Part shown: in pieces, positions 36,401 through 48,373 of the stretch | How positions within the stretch are numbered: the first letter of the stretch is position 1 | Layout of the letters: each line of letters starts with the position of its first letter | Source of the DNA: Cotesia glomerata | Taxonomy: Eukaryota > Arthropoda > Insecta > Hymenoptera > Braconidae | Assembly (NCBI RefSeq): GCF_020080835.1 | Contig: NC_058162.1 | Location: 1,612,001 to 1,676,000 of the forward strand | Direction of reading: 5' to 3' | Length of the DNA stretch: 64,000 nucleotides | Made by a program: the position numbers and the translations under genes | Notes under the pieces: generated by a model | Database searches by the model: none | Told to the model about the DNA's origin: nothing | What the model saw: only the letters and a program-made list of their open reading frames with translations

Positions 36401-36818
36401 GCATTTTCGAATTCATATTTATTTCTAATCATTTATTGACAATAATTGTAAATAGGTTAGTGAGGCCTATCGTTTAAAGGCCGGTGCACGTACCAGAGAA
36501 GAAAATGAACAGCGTAAAAGAGCAGGTGGATCTTTGACAATTACTTATGGCCAGACTGAGACAAATACTTCAATTTTTGTTCCTTCAGCTAGTTCATCAG
36601 TGTCTAATTATATAGCAGTGGTAAGATTTATTATACATTACTGTGTATTTTATTAAATCATTTATCATTTGGAATTTATTTTTTAGGGAAGTTCAAGTCG
36701 GATACCTATTTCACTGTCCGAAGTACTTGTGGGAGTTGAAGCTAATCTGGAACCTAATGATGACGATTTTCCCGCGATTGGCTCCTCTAAATTCAAGTCA
36801 CGTTCAAAAAAAAATTAG
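33405..36818 (+). CDS. mael: Maelstrom, piRNA pathway protein, 7 exons, 460 aa
   Basis: Germline nuage/nuclear factor needed for piRNA-guided transposon silencing (established in flies and mice). Exons: 33405-33539, 34113-34296, 34398-34784, 35259-35422, 35497-35712, 36456-36620, 36687-36818. All phases join. Residues 1 to about 70 form the HMG box (RNGFYYFMLDFKK ... KCSKEWQDLSADQKKMY). The Maelstrom RNase-H-like domain follows from about residue 110 (YIPAEFAVVEFSLTEGVKR, HEIIAPNIEIGYTREA, TVVPCFFQRM, FDLYSLEYLFGTLM, QYHNELFDIGNLCSQSIAIQ). The Cys/His residues of the insect-type EHHCCC set appear present, though I did not assign each one. Length matches fly Mael closely. The C-terminal tail is short and basic. 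Introns 1, 3 and 5 carry MITEs and a Helitron. Confidence 0.97.
33596..34019. repeat. Family B MITE interrupted by a family C MITE (mael intron 1)
   Basis: Family B sequence (ATGAAAATTAAGTTTTTTAT, GTTAGCCGACATTTTTGA) is broken at about 33746. A C copy in reverse orientation follows (AGCATTAAAATTAGCTATCA ... TATCTGCTAAATTTGTTATC, to 33932). B resumes at TTAAAATTGCACTTTTAGTT and ends ACCGGCTAACTTAATTTTGA. Confidence 0.65.
34842..35068. mobile_element. Hairpin MITE with TAAGGTAAAAGACCCAGTTA ends (mael intron 3)
   Basis: The left end AGGTAAAAGACCCAGTTATT and right end AATAACTGGGTCTTTTACCT are perfect inverted copies, flanked by TA on both sides, which suggests a Tc1/mariner-type duplication. The inner arms GACACTTGCAATTTTA / AAAATTGCAAGTGTC also pair. 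Confidence 0.75.
35069..35205. repeat. TTTTA-type low-complexity tract
   Basis: T-rich, with irregular TATTTTATTTTT repeats next to the MITE in mael intron 3. Confidence 0.6.
35746..36418 (-). mobile_element. Helitron copy 6 (two modules) in mael intron 5
   Basis: The minus-strand 3' end is GGTTGCTAG at 35749-35746. Two palindromic modules lie at about 35825-36025 and 36095-36300. The 5' TC terminus is not found, so the copy is truncated there. Confidence 0.75.
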
Positions 36819-37385
36819 ACTGAGTCAAAATTACGCATTCAAGTTAAAGGACTATTTTTCTAAAACGAACTATATTTTATAGTTCATTATGAATTTTTTT
36901 ACTTTTATATTCAATACTTAACTAATTTATTACTATGATTATTATGATAATAATAATACATTATTCTTTTTTATAATTGATAATTGAAAACATGAGTGTA
37001 TGAATTTCTCGCATTTTTTCGCGCATAGTTTTTTTTACACTTAATTTTTGCAAGAGATATTTCTACATGTATTGTTTATAAGCATTACATAACAGTTAGT
37101 ATAAATACTTTAATTGAAATTTTTATTTAATTAACTATACTTTTTCTTACAAAGCCTCAATTACTCATGTTTTCAATTATAAAGACTATTCATAATTAAT
37201 ATGATAAATAACTTCGATAAATTCATATTTACACTGTCAAATTTGAGTGCGTGTACTAAGTTTTATATGTATTGTCTTGTTCAAATACAATCATTGTCAA
37301 TGTATTTTATTTTGAGTAATTTTTATTGATATTGATAAGAATACTAGCGGTCCCGATAGACGTTCTGTACACACGTCTTGAATTT
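36819..37385. other. maelstrom 3' UTR and flank
   Basis: AT-rich, no further gene. The stop is at 36816-36818. No AATAAA with confident context could be chosen. Confidence 0.4.
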
Positions 37386-38600
37386 AAAAATCGTAAGCTT
37401 ATTTTTAGTCATTTCTTAATTATCAACATTTTGGTAAATATAAGTTCGTTCTGATGTTATACTCATCGAGATCTTTCGTTTGAGTACCCACATGCACTTT
37501 TCATATATTTTATATATTTATATATATGTGATATATATGAAATATGTAAGATATATGAAAAATTGATGTGGGTACTCAAATGAAAGGTCTTGATGAGTGT
37601 AACATCGGAATGAGCTAATATTTTTAAAAATGTCAATAGTTCTTGAGATACGAGGTCATTTCTTAATTATGTTAAATTGCACTGTACTTTCTTAATCATT
37701 GATGTTTTTAAAGACATAAGCTCATCCCGATGTTACTCTCATCAAGATCTTTCATTTGAGTACCCACATGCACTTCTCATATATTTTATATATTTATATA
37801 TATGTGATATATATGAAATATGTAAGATATATGAAAAATTGATGTGGGTACTCAAATGAAAGGTCTTGATGAGTGTAACATCGGAATGAGCTAATATTTT
37901 TAAAAATGTCAATAGTTCTTGAGATACGAGGTCATTTCTTAATTATGTTAAATTGCACTGTACTTTCTTAATCATTGATGTTTTTAAAGACATAAGCTCA
38001 TCCCGATGTTACTCTCATCAAGATCTTTCATTTGAGTACCCACATGCACTTCTCATATATTTATATATATGATATATATGAAATATGTAAAATATATGAA
38101 AAATTGATATGAGTACTCAAATGAAAGGTCTTGATGAGTGTAACATCAGGATGAGCTTATACATTCATAAATTTCAATAGTTCACAAAATACAAGATAAT
38201 TTCTTAATTATTTACATTTTGGTAAATATAAGTCGATTCTGATGTTCTTCTCATCGAGACCTTTCATTTGAGTACCCACATGCACTTTTCATATATTTTA
38301 TATATTTCATAAATATCATATATATATATAAATATATAAAATATATGAAAAATTGATGTGGGTACTCAAATGAAAGGTATCGATGAGTGTAACATCAGGA
38401 TGAGCTTATATCGTTAAGAACATCATTAGTTTACAAAATGAAACAGTAATTCCTTAACTATTAACATTTTGGTAAATATAAGTCCATTCTGATGTTATAC
38501 TCATCGAGACCTTTCATTTGAGTACCCACATGCACTTTTCATATATTTTATATATTATAAATATGAAATATATAAAATATATGAAAAATTGATGTGAGAA
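37386..38600 (-). mobile_element. Array of Helitron-type palindromic modules (four)
   Basis: Four successive modules with GAGTACCCACATGCACTT / ATTGATGTGGGTACTC arms, at about 37440-37625, 37705-37895, 37985-38165 and 38235-38410, and a fifth half at 38470-38600. The first two modules, with the intervening sequence, are nearly identical over some 250 bases, so the amplification is recent. No terminal TC or CTAG was found. Confidence 0.7.
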
Positions 38601-40655
38601 CAGAAGAAATATATATAAAGATTTTTATCCTGCTCGGACTATTTATGTTTTCTATTGATCTTTGCAGAGATTCAAATATGATCAAATATATTTATAATGA
38701 TGTTGTTGTTAATGGAACTCGGTATAAAAAATTCATCCTAGTTGATGCGTTGCTTCTTAATAAATATATCTTCATCTGTCCTTGTTCCATTGGTCTCGTA
38801 TTTTTCTGCACTGAGTTATGAAATATTTCCACTGAATATTTAATCTACACATTTAATTTCACAGAAAACTTTCAGTAGAAAAAAAAATTCCAATTTATCA
38901 ATTTTCGAGATAAATTTTATTTTTATTTCATACGTACAGAACATAAAAGAGTTTCCGGTGACATTTATACAAAAAAAAAATTTAATGAAGAAAAATACTT
39001 ATAAAAGATTAAAAAATGTAAGTTGATTATTACGACTTATTTATTCTCTTACATTATTTTAACAGATAAAAACTTTCATATTTTTAATATTCTTCTTTAT
39101 TAATTAAATCCTACATCGTGATGTAATAATTTATTATTTATTCGAAAAAGTGAATATAATTATTGTAACGAGTATTATATAATCATTATCATTATTTTAA
39201 GAAGTTATTAGAGTTATACAGAACATTTAAGTACAAATATATACAATACTTCACGATTTTATTATAACAAAATAATAATAACAATAATATTATATTCTTC
39301 ATTAGTAAAATGTTTCGTTATAAAATTTTTCAACTATAATTCGTGTACATATAATTTTTAAGTTTTAACTTTCATTAATTAATTTAATTAAACATGTCAA
39401 GACGCTGTAGCTTAGTATACATTTGTAATTTGACTTTATTTTATTAACAATAATTCGTTTTAATAATTTTTTTAAGAAGTTTGAACTGATAGAGTGTAAG
39501 TACACAAAAAATTAAATTTAACTTTTAATTATTATTCGTTACTTATACTCATTCAATTTCAATTAATTTCTTCATAATTAATAACAACAAAAGAAGAAAA
39601 AAATTGTAACATGTACTTACATAAGAAATTAGAATAATAATTACACAAATATTTGACTTAGGTGTAATTTTTGTTTCGTATTTTTTAAACAATAATTTCG
39701 GACATAATTAATTATTTTTGGCTTTGATTTTCTACTTATAAATTTATTTATTTATTATTATTAATAATAAATACATAAAAATAATCAATAATAATAAAAA
39801 TAATTAATTATTTATTTATTATTAATAATAAATAAATAATTAATTATTTTTGGCTTTAATTTTCTATTCGTTATAAATTTTATAAGAAGAAATGTTCAGA
39901 ATAAATTAATTATCGTTTTGAAATTCGTTTTTTTTTTCTAAATCTGGAATTTTCAAGTAATATACATGCAAAACATGAAATTTTTTATAAAAATAAAAAT
40001 AAATAATTAGATAGAGTAAATAATGATGGAAAAAAAATGTTAAGGTAGCGGAAAGCGATGTTCGGGCGTAGTTACTTTCTTTTTATTCTACTACTATGGT
40101 AATAAATTTCTTCCTCCCTTTTTTTTATCTGTTTACTCTGGTAATTTCAAATTCACACGTATTTTATATTTATCAGGCTTTTATTATAATCCCTTGCGCA
40201 AGAATCTTAAGATATATGTATTGATTTTTCATAACAGCTCTTTTTTTTATTTTTCTTTTTAATTAAGAGCCTAGAAGATTTATATATTATATCAAGTGTA
40301 CAAATAATACCGCACTAACTGCTAATTTAATAAAAAAAAGTTTTAAAGAACTTAAAAAAATTTTAATGAAATATAAATATAGCTTCAATAAATAAAAAAT
40401 AAATTTTTTTCCAATTATTTTCTTCTTTACAGAAACTCATTTTTTAAATGTACATTATGAAGAAATCTTTTTTTTTACAGTAATTTTCTTCACTATTTTA
40501 CTCTTTAATTTTCTGAATTTAAATCTATTTTTTTATTTTTTTTATTTTTAACACAATTATTTTCCCCACATTTATCTTCACAACCGAATGAACTTGATTT
40601 CTGACATACATCTCAATATGTGGTGAAATCATTTGAAGTTAATGTGTTTTTAATA
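38601..40655. other. Gene-free AT-rich stretch
   Basis: No conserved coding segment seen in six frames. The open frame at 38594-38821 starts within the repeat array and resembles nothing I know. A short palindromic AATAATAAATAAATAATT cluster lies at 39740-39845. Confidence 0.45.
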
Positions 40656-40659
40656 TGAA

Positions 40660-41925
40660 TATTTAAACGGTAAAAATAAAAAAATAAATTTATTTATTAA
40701 TTAGTAAATAAATAAATTTAAATGGTGAAAATAAAAAAATTAATTAATTTATTTATTTATTGATAAATTAATTTATTTTTTTTACATTATATTAATAATG
40801 TACATTAATAAATAAAATTATATATTAATAAATAAAATTATTTATTAATAAATAAATAAATAAATTTTGATGTTGAAAATAAAAAAAAAATTATTTAAAT
40901 GGTGAACATAAAAAAAATAATTAATTTATTTATTTATTGATAAATTAATTCATTTTTTTACATTATATTAATATTGTACATTAATAAATAAAATTATATA
41001 TTAATAAATAAATAAATAAATAAATTTTGATGTTGAAAATAAAAAAATTATTTAAATGGTGAAAATAAAAAAATTAATTAATTTATTTATTCATTGATAA
41101 ATTAATTCATTTTTTTACATTATATTAATATTGTTCATTAATAAATAAAATTATATATTAATAAATAAAATTATTTATTAATAAATAAATAAATAAATTT
41201 TGATGTTGAAAATAAAAAAATAAATTAAAAAAAAAATATTTAAATGGTGAAAATAAAAAAATTAATTAATTATTTTATTTATTGATAAATTAATTCATTT
41301 TTTTTACATTATATTTATATTATATATTAATAAATAAAATTATATATTAATAAATAAATTTAAATGGTGAAAATAAAAAAATTTATTTATTTATTTATTT
41401 ATTTATTTATTGATAAATTAATTAATTTTTTTACATTATATTAATAATGTACATTAATAAATAAAATTATATATTAATAAATAAAATTATTTATTAATAA
41501 ATAAATAAATAAATTTTGATGTTGAAAATAAAAAAATAAATTAAAAAAAAATATTTAAATGGTGAAAATAAAAAAATTAATTAATTAATTTATTTATTGA
41601 TAAATTAATTCATTTTTTTACATTATATTAATATTGTACATTAATAAATAAAATTATATATTAATAAATAAAATTATTTATTAATAAATAAATAAATAAA
41701 TAAATAAATAAATTTTGATGTTGAAAATAATAAAATAAATTAAAAAAAAAATATTTAAATGGTGAAAATAAAAAAATTAATTAATTCATTTATTTATTGA
41801 TAAATTAATTTATTTTATTACATTATATTAATATTGTACATTAATAAATAAAATTATTTATTAATAAATAAATAAATAAATTTAAACGGTAAAAATGAAA
41901 AAAAAATTTTTTTTAAATAAATTAC
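40660..41925. repeat. AT-rich minisatellite, about seven variant units
   Basis: Recurring landmarks are AAATGGTGAAAATAAAAAAA (near 40720, 40894, 41056, 41246, 41361, 41547, 41758), TTTACATTATATTAATATTG and AATAAATTTTGATGTTGAAA. Unit spacing ranges from about 115 to 210 bp because AATAAA sub-repeats expand and contract. Confidence 0.85.
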
Positions 41926-42006
41926 AAAGAAAACAAAAAAAAAATAAAAAGCAAAATTAATGAAAATAAAGACATCAAATGACTACACGTATATTATATT
42001 TTTTTC

Positions 42007-42430
42007 TTACGTCAAGTTCTGTGACAAGAACATGTAGGGGAGCCCGATCCATTTGTTCCCTAAATAACTCCCATGAGTGTCTTTCAACATTCGCTGACGA
42101 AGTCACTATACATGAATAAATCGATAACTATATACCATAACCATCATATTAGATTTATTTCTTATTCTAAGCATTGACAATACACACAGTGATAAATAAC
42201 GAAGATAATTTATTTAGTATTTTACTTAAAATCATTCAATACCTCAACGATAGGTATAGAAGTAAAGGATTTCTTCTCAGTACGAGTTTCTTCTGAGCAC
42301 TTTAGTCATTTCCGTCGGGGGAAAAAAATTTCTCCTACCAATCTAAGTGCTGATCAATTATTCACTACATTTTAAGTCGACCTCATTGCCCCTCTTTGGG
42401 TGTTCGACGTTTCCACGTTCTGGAACAAAA
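42007..42430 (-). other. Unique, less AT-rich island with two possible minus-strand exons
   Basis: The sequence is not repetitive and is richer in G+C than its surroundings. Candidate 1 is 42423-42376: acceptor TTTTGTTCCAG|, then an open frame encoding NVETSNTQRGAMRST and a stop. Candidate 2 is 42106-42010: acceptor CATGTATAG|, a frame containing ANVERHSWELFREQ and APLHVLVTELD, donor |GTAAGA. Neither resembles a protein I know and they are not obviously parts of one transcript. Confidence 0.3.
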
Positions 42431-43540
42431 AAAAATAGAGAACACTTGTTAACTCTCAGGCTGGATTTTTATGAATAATTTCACACTTTTTATTTTATGA
42501 ATTATTAATTCGGGTAAAAAAAAACTGCACAATTGGCACTTGCTATTACTAAGGCACTAATGAGAGAAGAAACAATTGTAATAAAATAATAAAAAACGAA
42601 ATAATTTACTGAGAATTGAATGAAAAGTTTCTCTTAGCGCCCTATTTTTTTTCTTCCCGCTGAGTCGGCAAATGAATAAATGAATATGTGTATATAAGTG
42701 TCATTAAAAAGAAAACTTGATGAAATATCAAGTTTTACATTTATAATTTATAATTATTCGTTAAATAAAAAGTTTTTACAATTGAAGAAATTTTTTTTTT
42801 GTAATTTTTGGAGAAGAAAAATTAAAATTTTTAATGGTAAATTTTTTTTTTAACTGAAGATATAATCATAAAAAATTTTTAGATTAATTTTAATGTAAAA
42901 ATTTGTCTGAATTTTACTTTAAAAAATTTTTAGCATAGAAATTTTTTTTTTAAATGTAAAAGCAATAAATTTAATGTAAAATTTTTTTGTTACACAATTT
43001 TTAATGAAACATAATTGATAATTCTATACTTTTTAAAATTATTGTATATTTAATTGAAAATTTTTATTTGAAATTTTTTAAAAATATTTTTTTTGAAGAT
43101 AAAATTAATTCTTTGTTCTTAAATTAAATCAGAAAAGAAGAAATATATTAAAAAAAAATTCTCAAGTTTTCTTTTCTTCATTGTAGTCTTAAAATTATTT
43201 GCTTTATTATAATTTTAAAATTTCTTGAAATTATGACTAAGTAAACAATATTTTATCTAATAGGCTTAAACCTACTTGTAATAAAACAATTAAAGAAACT
43301 TTTCACCTAAGAGGATTAAGCAATAAACTATTATAATGAAGTATTTGAAAGAGATTTTCATTGAGTCAATTTTTCTTGCATTGTACTTGAGTTCACACTT
43401 GCAAATATTTGAAAATATTCTAGTTAATAGGATCATATGGCTTAATAATTTACTGATAATTAAGTAAGCGGAAATACACGGTGTAGATTGTTAGACAAAG
43501 GAATAAATTTTTTTTTTAAAAATAATATTGAAGAAAACAT
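42431..43540. other. Gene-free AT-rich stretch
   Basis: Nothing recognisable in either strand. Confidence 0.4.
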
Positions 43541-43544
43541 TTTT

Positions 43545-44130
43545 AAAGCTCATTTTTCACTCAATTATTTAATAAAAAAATCAATTTTTTAATTTATTTT
43601 TAATTAATAATTGATAAAAAAATTAATTTGAATAAAAAAGTGAATTTTTTCATTTATTTTTAATAAATACCGAATTGATAAAAAAATTAATTTTAATGAA
43701 AAAATTAATTTTTAATTAATAAATGATAAAAAAATAAATTTTTCCATTTATTTTATAATTGATAAAAAAATTAATTTTAATAAAAAAATTTATTTTAATA
43801 AAAAAATTAATTTTAATAAAAAAATTAATTTTAATAAAAAAATTAATTTTAATAAAAAAATTGAATTTTTTCATTTATTTTAATTTAATAATGGATAAAA
43901 TAATTAATTTTTCATAAAAAAATGAATTTTTTAATTTATTTTTAATTAATAATTGATAAAAAATTAATTTTAATAAAAAAATTAATTTTTTCATTTATTT
44001 TTAATTGATAATTATTAATTTTTTTTATCAATTATAATTGATAAAAAAATGAATTTTAATAAAAAAATGAATTTTTTTATTTATTTTAATTTAATAATTG
44101 ATAAAAAAAATTAATTTTAATAAAGAAAAT
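43545..44130. repeat. Degenerate ATTAATTTTAATAAAAAA tandem repeat
   Basis: An 18-nt unit, ATTAATTTTAATAAAAAA, is nearly perfect at 43780-43862 and decayed on both sides. Confidence 0.75.
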
Positions 44131-45139
44131 TTTTTTTGAACCAAGAAATTAATTTTGAAGAATTAAATCATCTTCAATTAAGTAAAAAAATGTTTAAACT
44201 AAGAAATTATTGTTTATTTAATTAAATTTTTTATGAATACAAAATTTTTAAGCTTAATTAAAAATGATAAAAAATTATTTTTTTGGTTCAAGATTTCTTC
44301 TTTTAGATAAAATGAATTTTTTATTAATATATTCTTCATTACGCCTTTGAAATATTAACAGAGTATTAACAGAGAGTGAAAAAAAAATCAAAATAAAAAT
44401 AACAAATTGAACTTGTAACAAAATAATTAATATTCGTATAAAATCAATAATAAAACATTTTATTTTTCTCGCGTCACTTTCAATCCCTAATTTAATTCCG
44501 CCCAATTAATAGAGCATGTCGACAAGTCATACCTACCATATCAATCATAACTTAACGACGTTTACCGTTTGTAGTCAGAATATTTAAACAAAATCAATAA
44601 CGAAATTAATGGTTACAATATGTCTATAACTTCTGTACAATATTATAACTTGGTTCCTATGTATGATTTATTATTAATAATTAATTCCTATGGGCTCTTG
44701 TTTCAATTTAGTGTGGTTATTGTCGGAGCATAAGAAAAATCTAGGGTCGTGTTTCAACAATAGCTTGTACAGTTTTATGAAATTGATCTTTAAGAAGAAA
44801 AATTGACCGTGAAGAAATTGATTTTTCTTCTTTGCTTTTTAATCGGCTTTTATTTAATTAATAAATTAGCTTTTTTTAATTTAATTGCCCGCAAAAGAAG
44901 AAATAAAACAATTTGAATTATTAATCCTTTCTAAAAGATATCATCGATTCTCATATATTTGCTTTTATTTATTCACATTTTACCCGTTAGTCTAAATAAT
45001 GAATAAACAATGCGCGGTGATAAAATGCTCGTTAATGCACGGGGAGATTTAAACATCAAAGATAAAAAATTTAGAGGCGTGAGCTGATGGTGAAAATTTA
45101 TATATTTTTAGATAAAAATTCTTGTTCTAATTTTAAGCG
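44131..45139. other. Gene-free stretch
   Basis: The open frame at 44275-44505 (-) has no recognisable domain. The 44500-44720 segment is less repetitive but shows no splice-bounded frame. Confidence 0.35.
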
Positions 45140-45378
45140 CACTGATAGAAGAATTTGTTTATAGTTAAAAATATTTGTTAATATTTAACAAATCATTTAT
45201 TAAAGAGCACTATTTACTCCTTAACAACTATTTGTTGGTATTTAAAAAGATTTATTAATATTTAATAAATGAATATCAGATTTATTAAATACAAAAAAAT
45301 CAGTTTAAATATTAACAAATATTTGTTTAATAACTATTAAAAAATATTTTTTAATACTAATAAATTTTTTTATCAGTG
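45140..45378. mobile_element. Family D hairpin MITE, copy 1
   Basis: Ends CACTGATAGAAGAATTTG and AAATTTTTTTATCAGTG are inverted. The arms contain AACAAATATTTGTTAATATT-type palindromes, so the whole element folds on itself. Confidence 0.75.
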
Positions 45379-46269
45379 CGAGTTTACTTTTGGCCGGAAT
45401 TTACTTCGAAGAAAGCAATAGAGAAGAATCGATAGAAAACTTGCTCGGACTGTTACATATATTAACTTTTTTACTGACAACCATTCAAATGTATGCATAC
45501 ATATGTATATGTCCCATTTCGATCGATAATTATTTTGAAGGCGATGCATAGATGGAAAATAGGGCGGCATGAATAAAAAAATACTATTTATGTGGTCAAG
45601 TTGTCTAATGGTCAATGTCGAAGATAATAAAAATAATATTACATGCAGATAAGTGTTTTTATACGGAAAATTAATTTTGTTTTTATCTGGAAAGTATTTG
45701 TTATACAGGCTGTGATAAACTAAATTTATTACGACTTTCAAGTAGGGAAATCCTGTTGATTTGTAAATTAATGTTTTTTTGTTTACGATAGTTTTAAATA
45801 ATGAATTACAGGGGGTGGATGTGAAAAATTGTTCTGTAATAATTTTATGGAATAGATTAATGGGATGAAAAAAAAAATTTACGAAAATTAAGTTGTGATT
45901 TTAATGTAAAAGAAAAAATTATTAGGGTAAATTTTATTGGTAGAAATATTAAGGAATATTTTGAACCTAGAAAATAATTTTTAAGAGCTTTTTTTGAGTT
46001 AAGGAGAAAAATTTTTGAGCTGAGAATTTTTTTTTTAATTTAAATAAATTTTATTCGATTAAATAATTTTTTGTCTTTATTTAAAATAAATTGTCTGAAA
46101 ATTTTTTGAGCCAATAAAATTTCTTCTTGGTTAAAAATAACTTTTATCTTCTTAAAAATTTTCAAATTTATAATTTTTTTTTGTGTATCTTAAATATTTA
46201 TTTTGTAATTATATAAAAATCCAATAAGTCAAACATAAAAAATTTCCAATGTAATATATCAATAAAATA
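45379..46269. other. Gene-free stretch
   Basis: The open frame at 45373-45741 (-) overlaps the family D repeat end and matches no family I know; probably chance. Confidence 0.4.
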
Positions 46270-46452
46270 AATGACATTAAAGTTAGCAGTCCCTTGATCA
46301 TTAAACAAAAAAAAATTTATTTCAAAAATTACTTTTAAAAAATTGCATTTATAATTTTTTGAAATTTCTTCTTGTCAATTTTTTTTTTGGCGTAATTTAT
46401 TTGTTAAAAAAATTCTAAAAATTATCAAATATCTCCTAAATTAATTTTCATT
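46270..46452. repeat. Family C hairpin MITE
   Basis: Reverse orientation, from ATGACATTAAAGTTAGCAGT to ATCTCCTAAATTAATTTTCA. Confidence 0.65.
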
Positions 46453-46486
46453 TAAAATAAAATAAACTCTATTATTTTTCTCGAAA

Positions 46487-46491
<5 letters not shown>

Positions 46492-46567
<76 letters not shown>
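46492..46567. repeat. (AT)n microsatellite
   Basis: About 37 uninterrupted AT dinucleotides. Confidence 0.95.
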
Positions 46568-46569
<2 letters not shown>

Positions 46570-47006
46570 ACTTATATCAATAATATTTTATACGAATTTT
46601 AGATCATATAAAAAATCTAATTCTCTTCAAAGAGATTATTTTCCAGAATCTAAATTTCTATAGATGCATTTACAATTTATTAATAAAATATTCATTCATC
46701 GCTGAAATAATATAGATGTTATTTGAAGAAATAATCCGCTTTGATTTAATTCGGGTCTACCTTTGAAGGACATATATAGTATGCAGTCACGCTTGAATAG
46801 CCCTCTTAAAATATTTATACAACTATGTTCAATCGAGATGATGATAAGGGAATCGCGTATAAACTAAATAAATCAATATCACAAAACAATATTATTTTAA
46901 ACAATTTAAATAATGATAGCTGTGATATTTTTATTTAGTTTAATTGTTCGAAAAAAATTTTAATGAGCATAAATTACAACGTATGATGCTGATGATTATG
47001 CGGATG
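46570..47006 (-). other. 3' flank of the GPCR exon
   Basis: Likely 3' UTR of the receptor gene on the minus strand. The segment 46740-46870 is less AT-rich but has no coding frame that I can support. Confidence 0.4.
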
Positions 47007-47212
47007 CTAGACCTGGGTAACTTGGGTCATCGTGTGAGTAGTTGCGGTGTGACCATTGTTCTCCAGCCGCTGCGGAACAGGCGTCCATCTTCCAAACAAC
47101 TTCCATCGGCAGAATAATTGGCTAAAGGTCATTCGAAATTGACGACTCATTGCACAGTAGAGGATAAAGTTTATCGCTGAATTTATTAGAGCTAATACGT
47201 CCATCATTTCGC
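47007..47212 (-). CDS. Rhodopsin-family peptide GPCR, last exon (TM7, helix 8 and C-tail), partial
   Basis: Acceptor TTTTTTCAG| at 47213-47215; the exon enters after one base of a split codon. The translation EMMDVLALINSAINFILYC is a seventh transmembrane helix in which NPxxY is replaced by NSxxNFxxY, as in several FMRFamide/TRH-type neuropeptide receptors. AMSRQFRMTFSQLF follows as amphipathic helix 8, then a Cys (CRW) that could be palmitoylated. The tail ends TQV, a class I PDZ ligand. No other exon of this receptor was found up to 64000, so the remaining six helices probably lie beyond the window or in exons I could not recognise. The ligand cannot be named from this exon. Confidence 0.78.
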
Positions 47213-47555
47213 CTGAAAAAACAAGTAAATAATTTAATTACTATCAAGAATTTTATTTTTTTAGAATTGTTATATTATTTTTATTTGATTATAGTAAATT
47301 ATTAATGTTTTAATCGACAGCGCGGTGTCAATAATTTGGTAAAAAAAGTATTTTATTAATGGTGTATAAGTTACAAGAATTAAACAAGTCAAGTATTTTG
47401 GTTGGAAAAAATTTATCGAAGCGACAAAATGTAAGTAATCGTAAGCAGTTTGAAATTAGACGACAGGGGTGGTTCAATCAATGTTATTTCCCCAGAAATT
47501 TTTTTTTCACCCCAAACATATATATTTTATTTCAACTAGCACTATATGACTTAGA
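47213..47555. other. Start of the intron upstream of the GPCR last exon
   Basis: AT-rich sequence; the plus-strand open frame 47359-47562 has no family resemblance. Confidence 0.4.
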
Positions 47556-47825
47556 AGCATAAATAAATAAAATTTTGCTTTATTAAATAATGACTTTTGT
47601 TAAATTACACTAAACTTTCATAAATATGGACGTTTTTAAAGATATAAGCTCATCTCTATGTTACACTCATCAAGAGCTTTCATTTGAGTACCCACATGCA
47701 TTTTTGATATATTTTTCATATATACATATATATAACATATATTTTAAAGATATAAGCTCATCCCGATGTTACACTCATCAAGAGCTTTCATTTGAGTACC
47801 CACTTGCATTTTTTATATATTTTTC

Positions 47826-47882
<57 letters not shown>

Positions 47883-48373
47883 GGTACTCAAATTGATGTG
47901 GGTACTCAAATGAAAGATCTTGATGAGTGTAACATCGGGATGAGCTTATGTCTTTAAAAATGTCAATAGTTCACAAGATATTTGTTAAATTGCACTGTAC
48001 TTTCGTAATTATTGACATTTTTAAAGATATAAGCTCATCCCGATGTTACACTCATCAAGAGCTTTCATTTGAGTACCCACATCAATTTTTCATATATTTC
48101 ATATATTTATACATATTATATATATGTATATATGAAAAATATATCAAAAATGCAAGTGGGTACTCAAATGAAAGCTCTTGATGATTGTAACATCGGGATG
48201 AGCTTATATCTTTAAAATATATGTTATATATATGTATATAAGAAAAATATATCAAAAATGCATGTGGGTACTCAAATGAAAGCTCTTGATGATTGTATCC
48301 TCAGGATGAGCTTATATCTTTAAAAATGTCAATAGTCCACGAAATACAAGGTCATTTCTTAATTATGTATCTA
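47556..48373. mobile_element. Helitron-type module cluster, copy 8
   Basis: Head-to-tail and inverted fragments of the palindromic module, including an (AT)n loop at 47837-47879. The last piece ends with the family's AATTATGTATCTAGATATTT junction. Both termini are decayed or missing. Confidence 0.7.

Noticed and set aside
45373..45741. 122-aa minus-strand frame
   Set aside because: AT-rich chance frame that begins in a MITE end; no motif, signal peptide or splice support.
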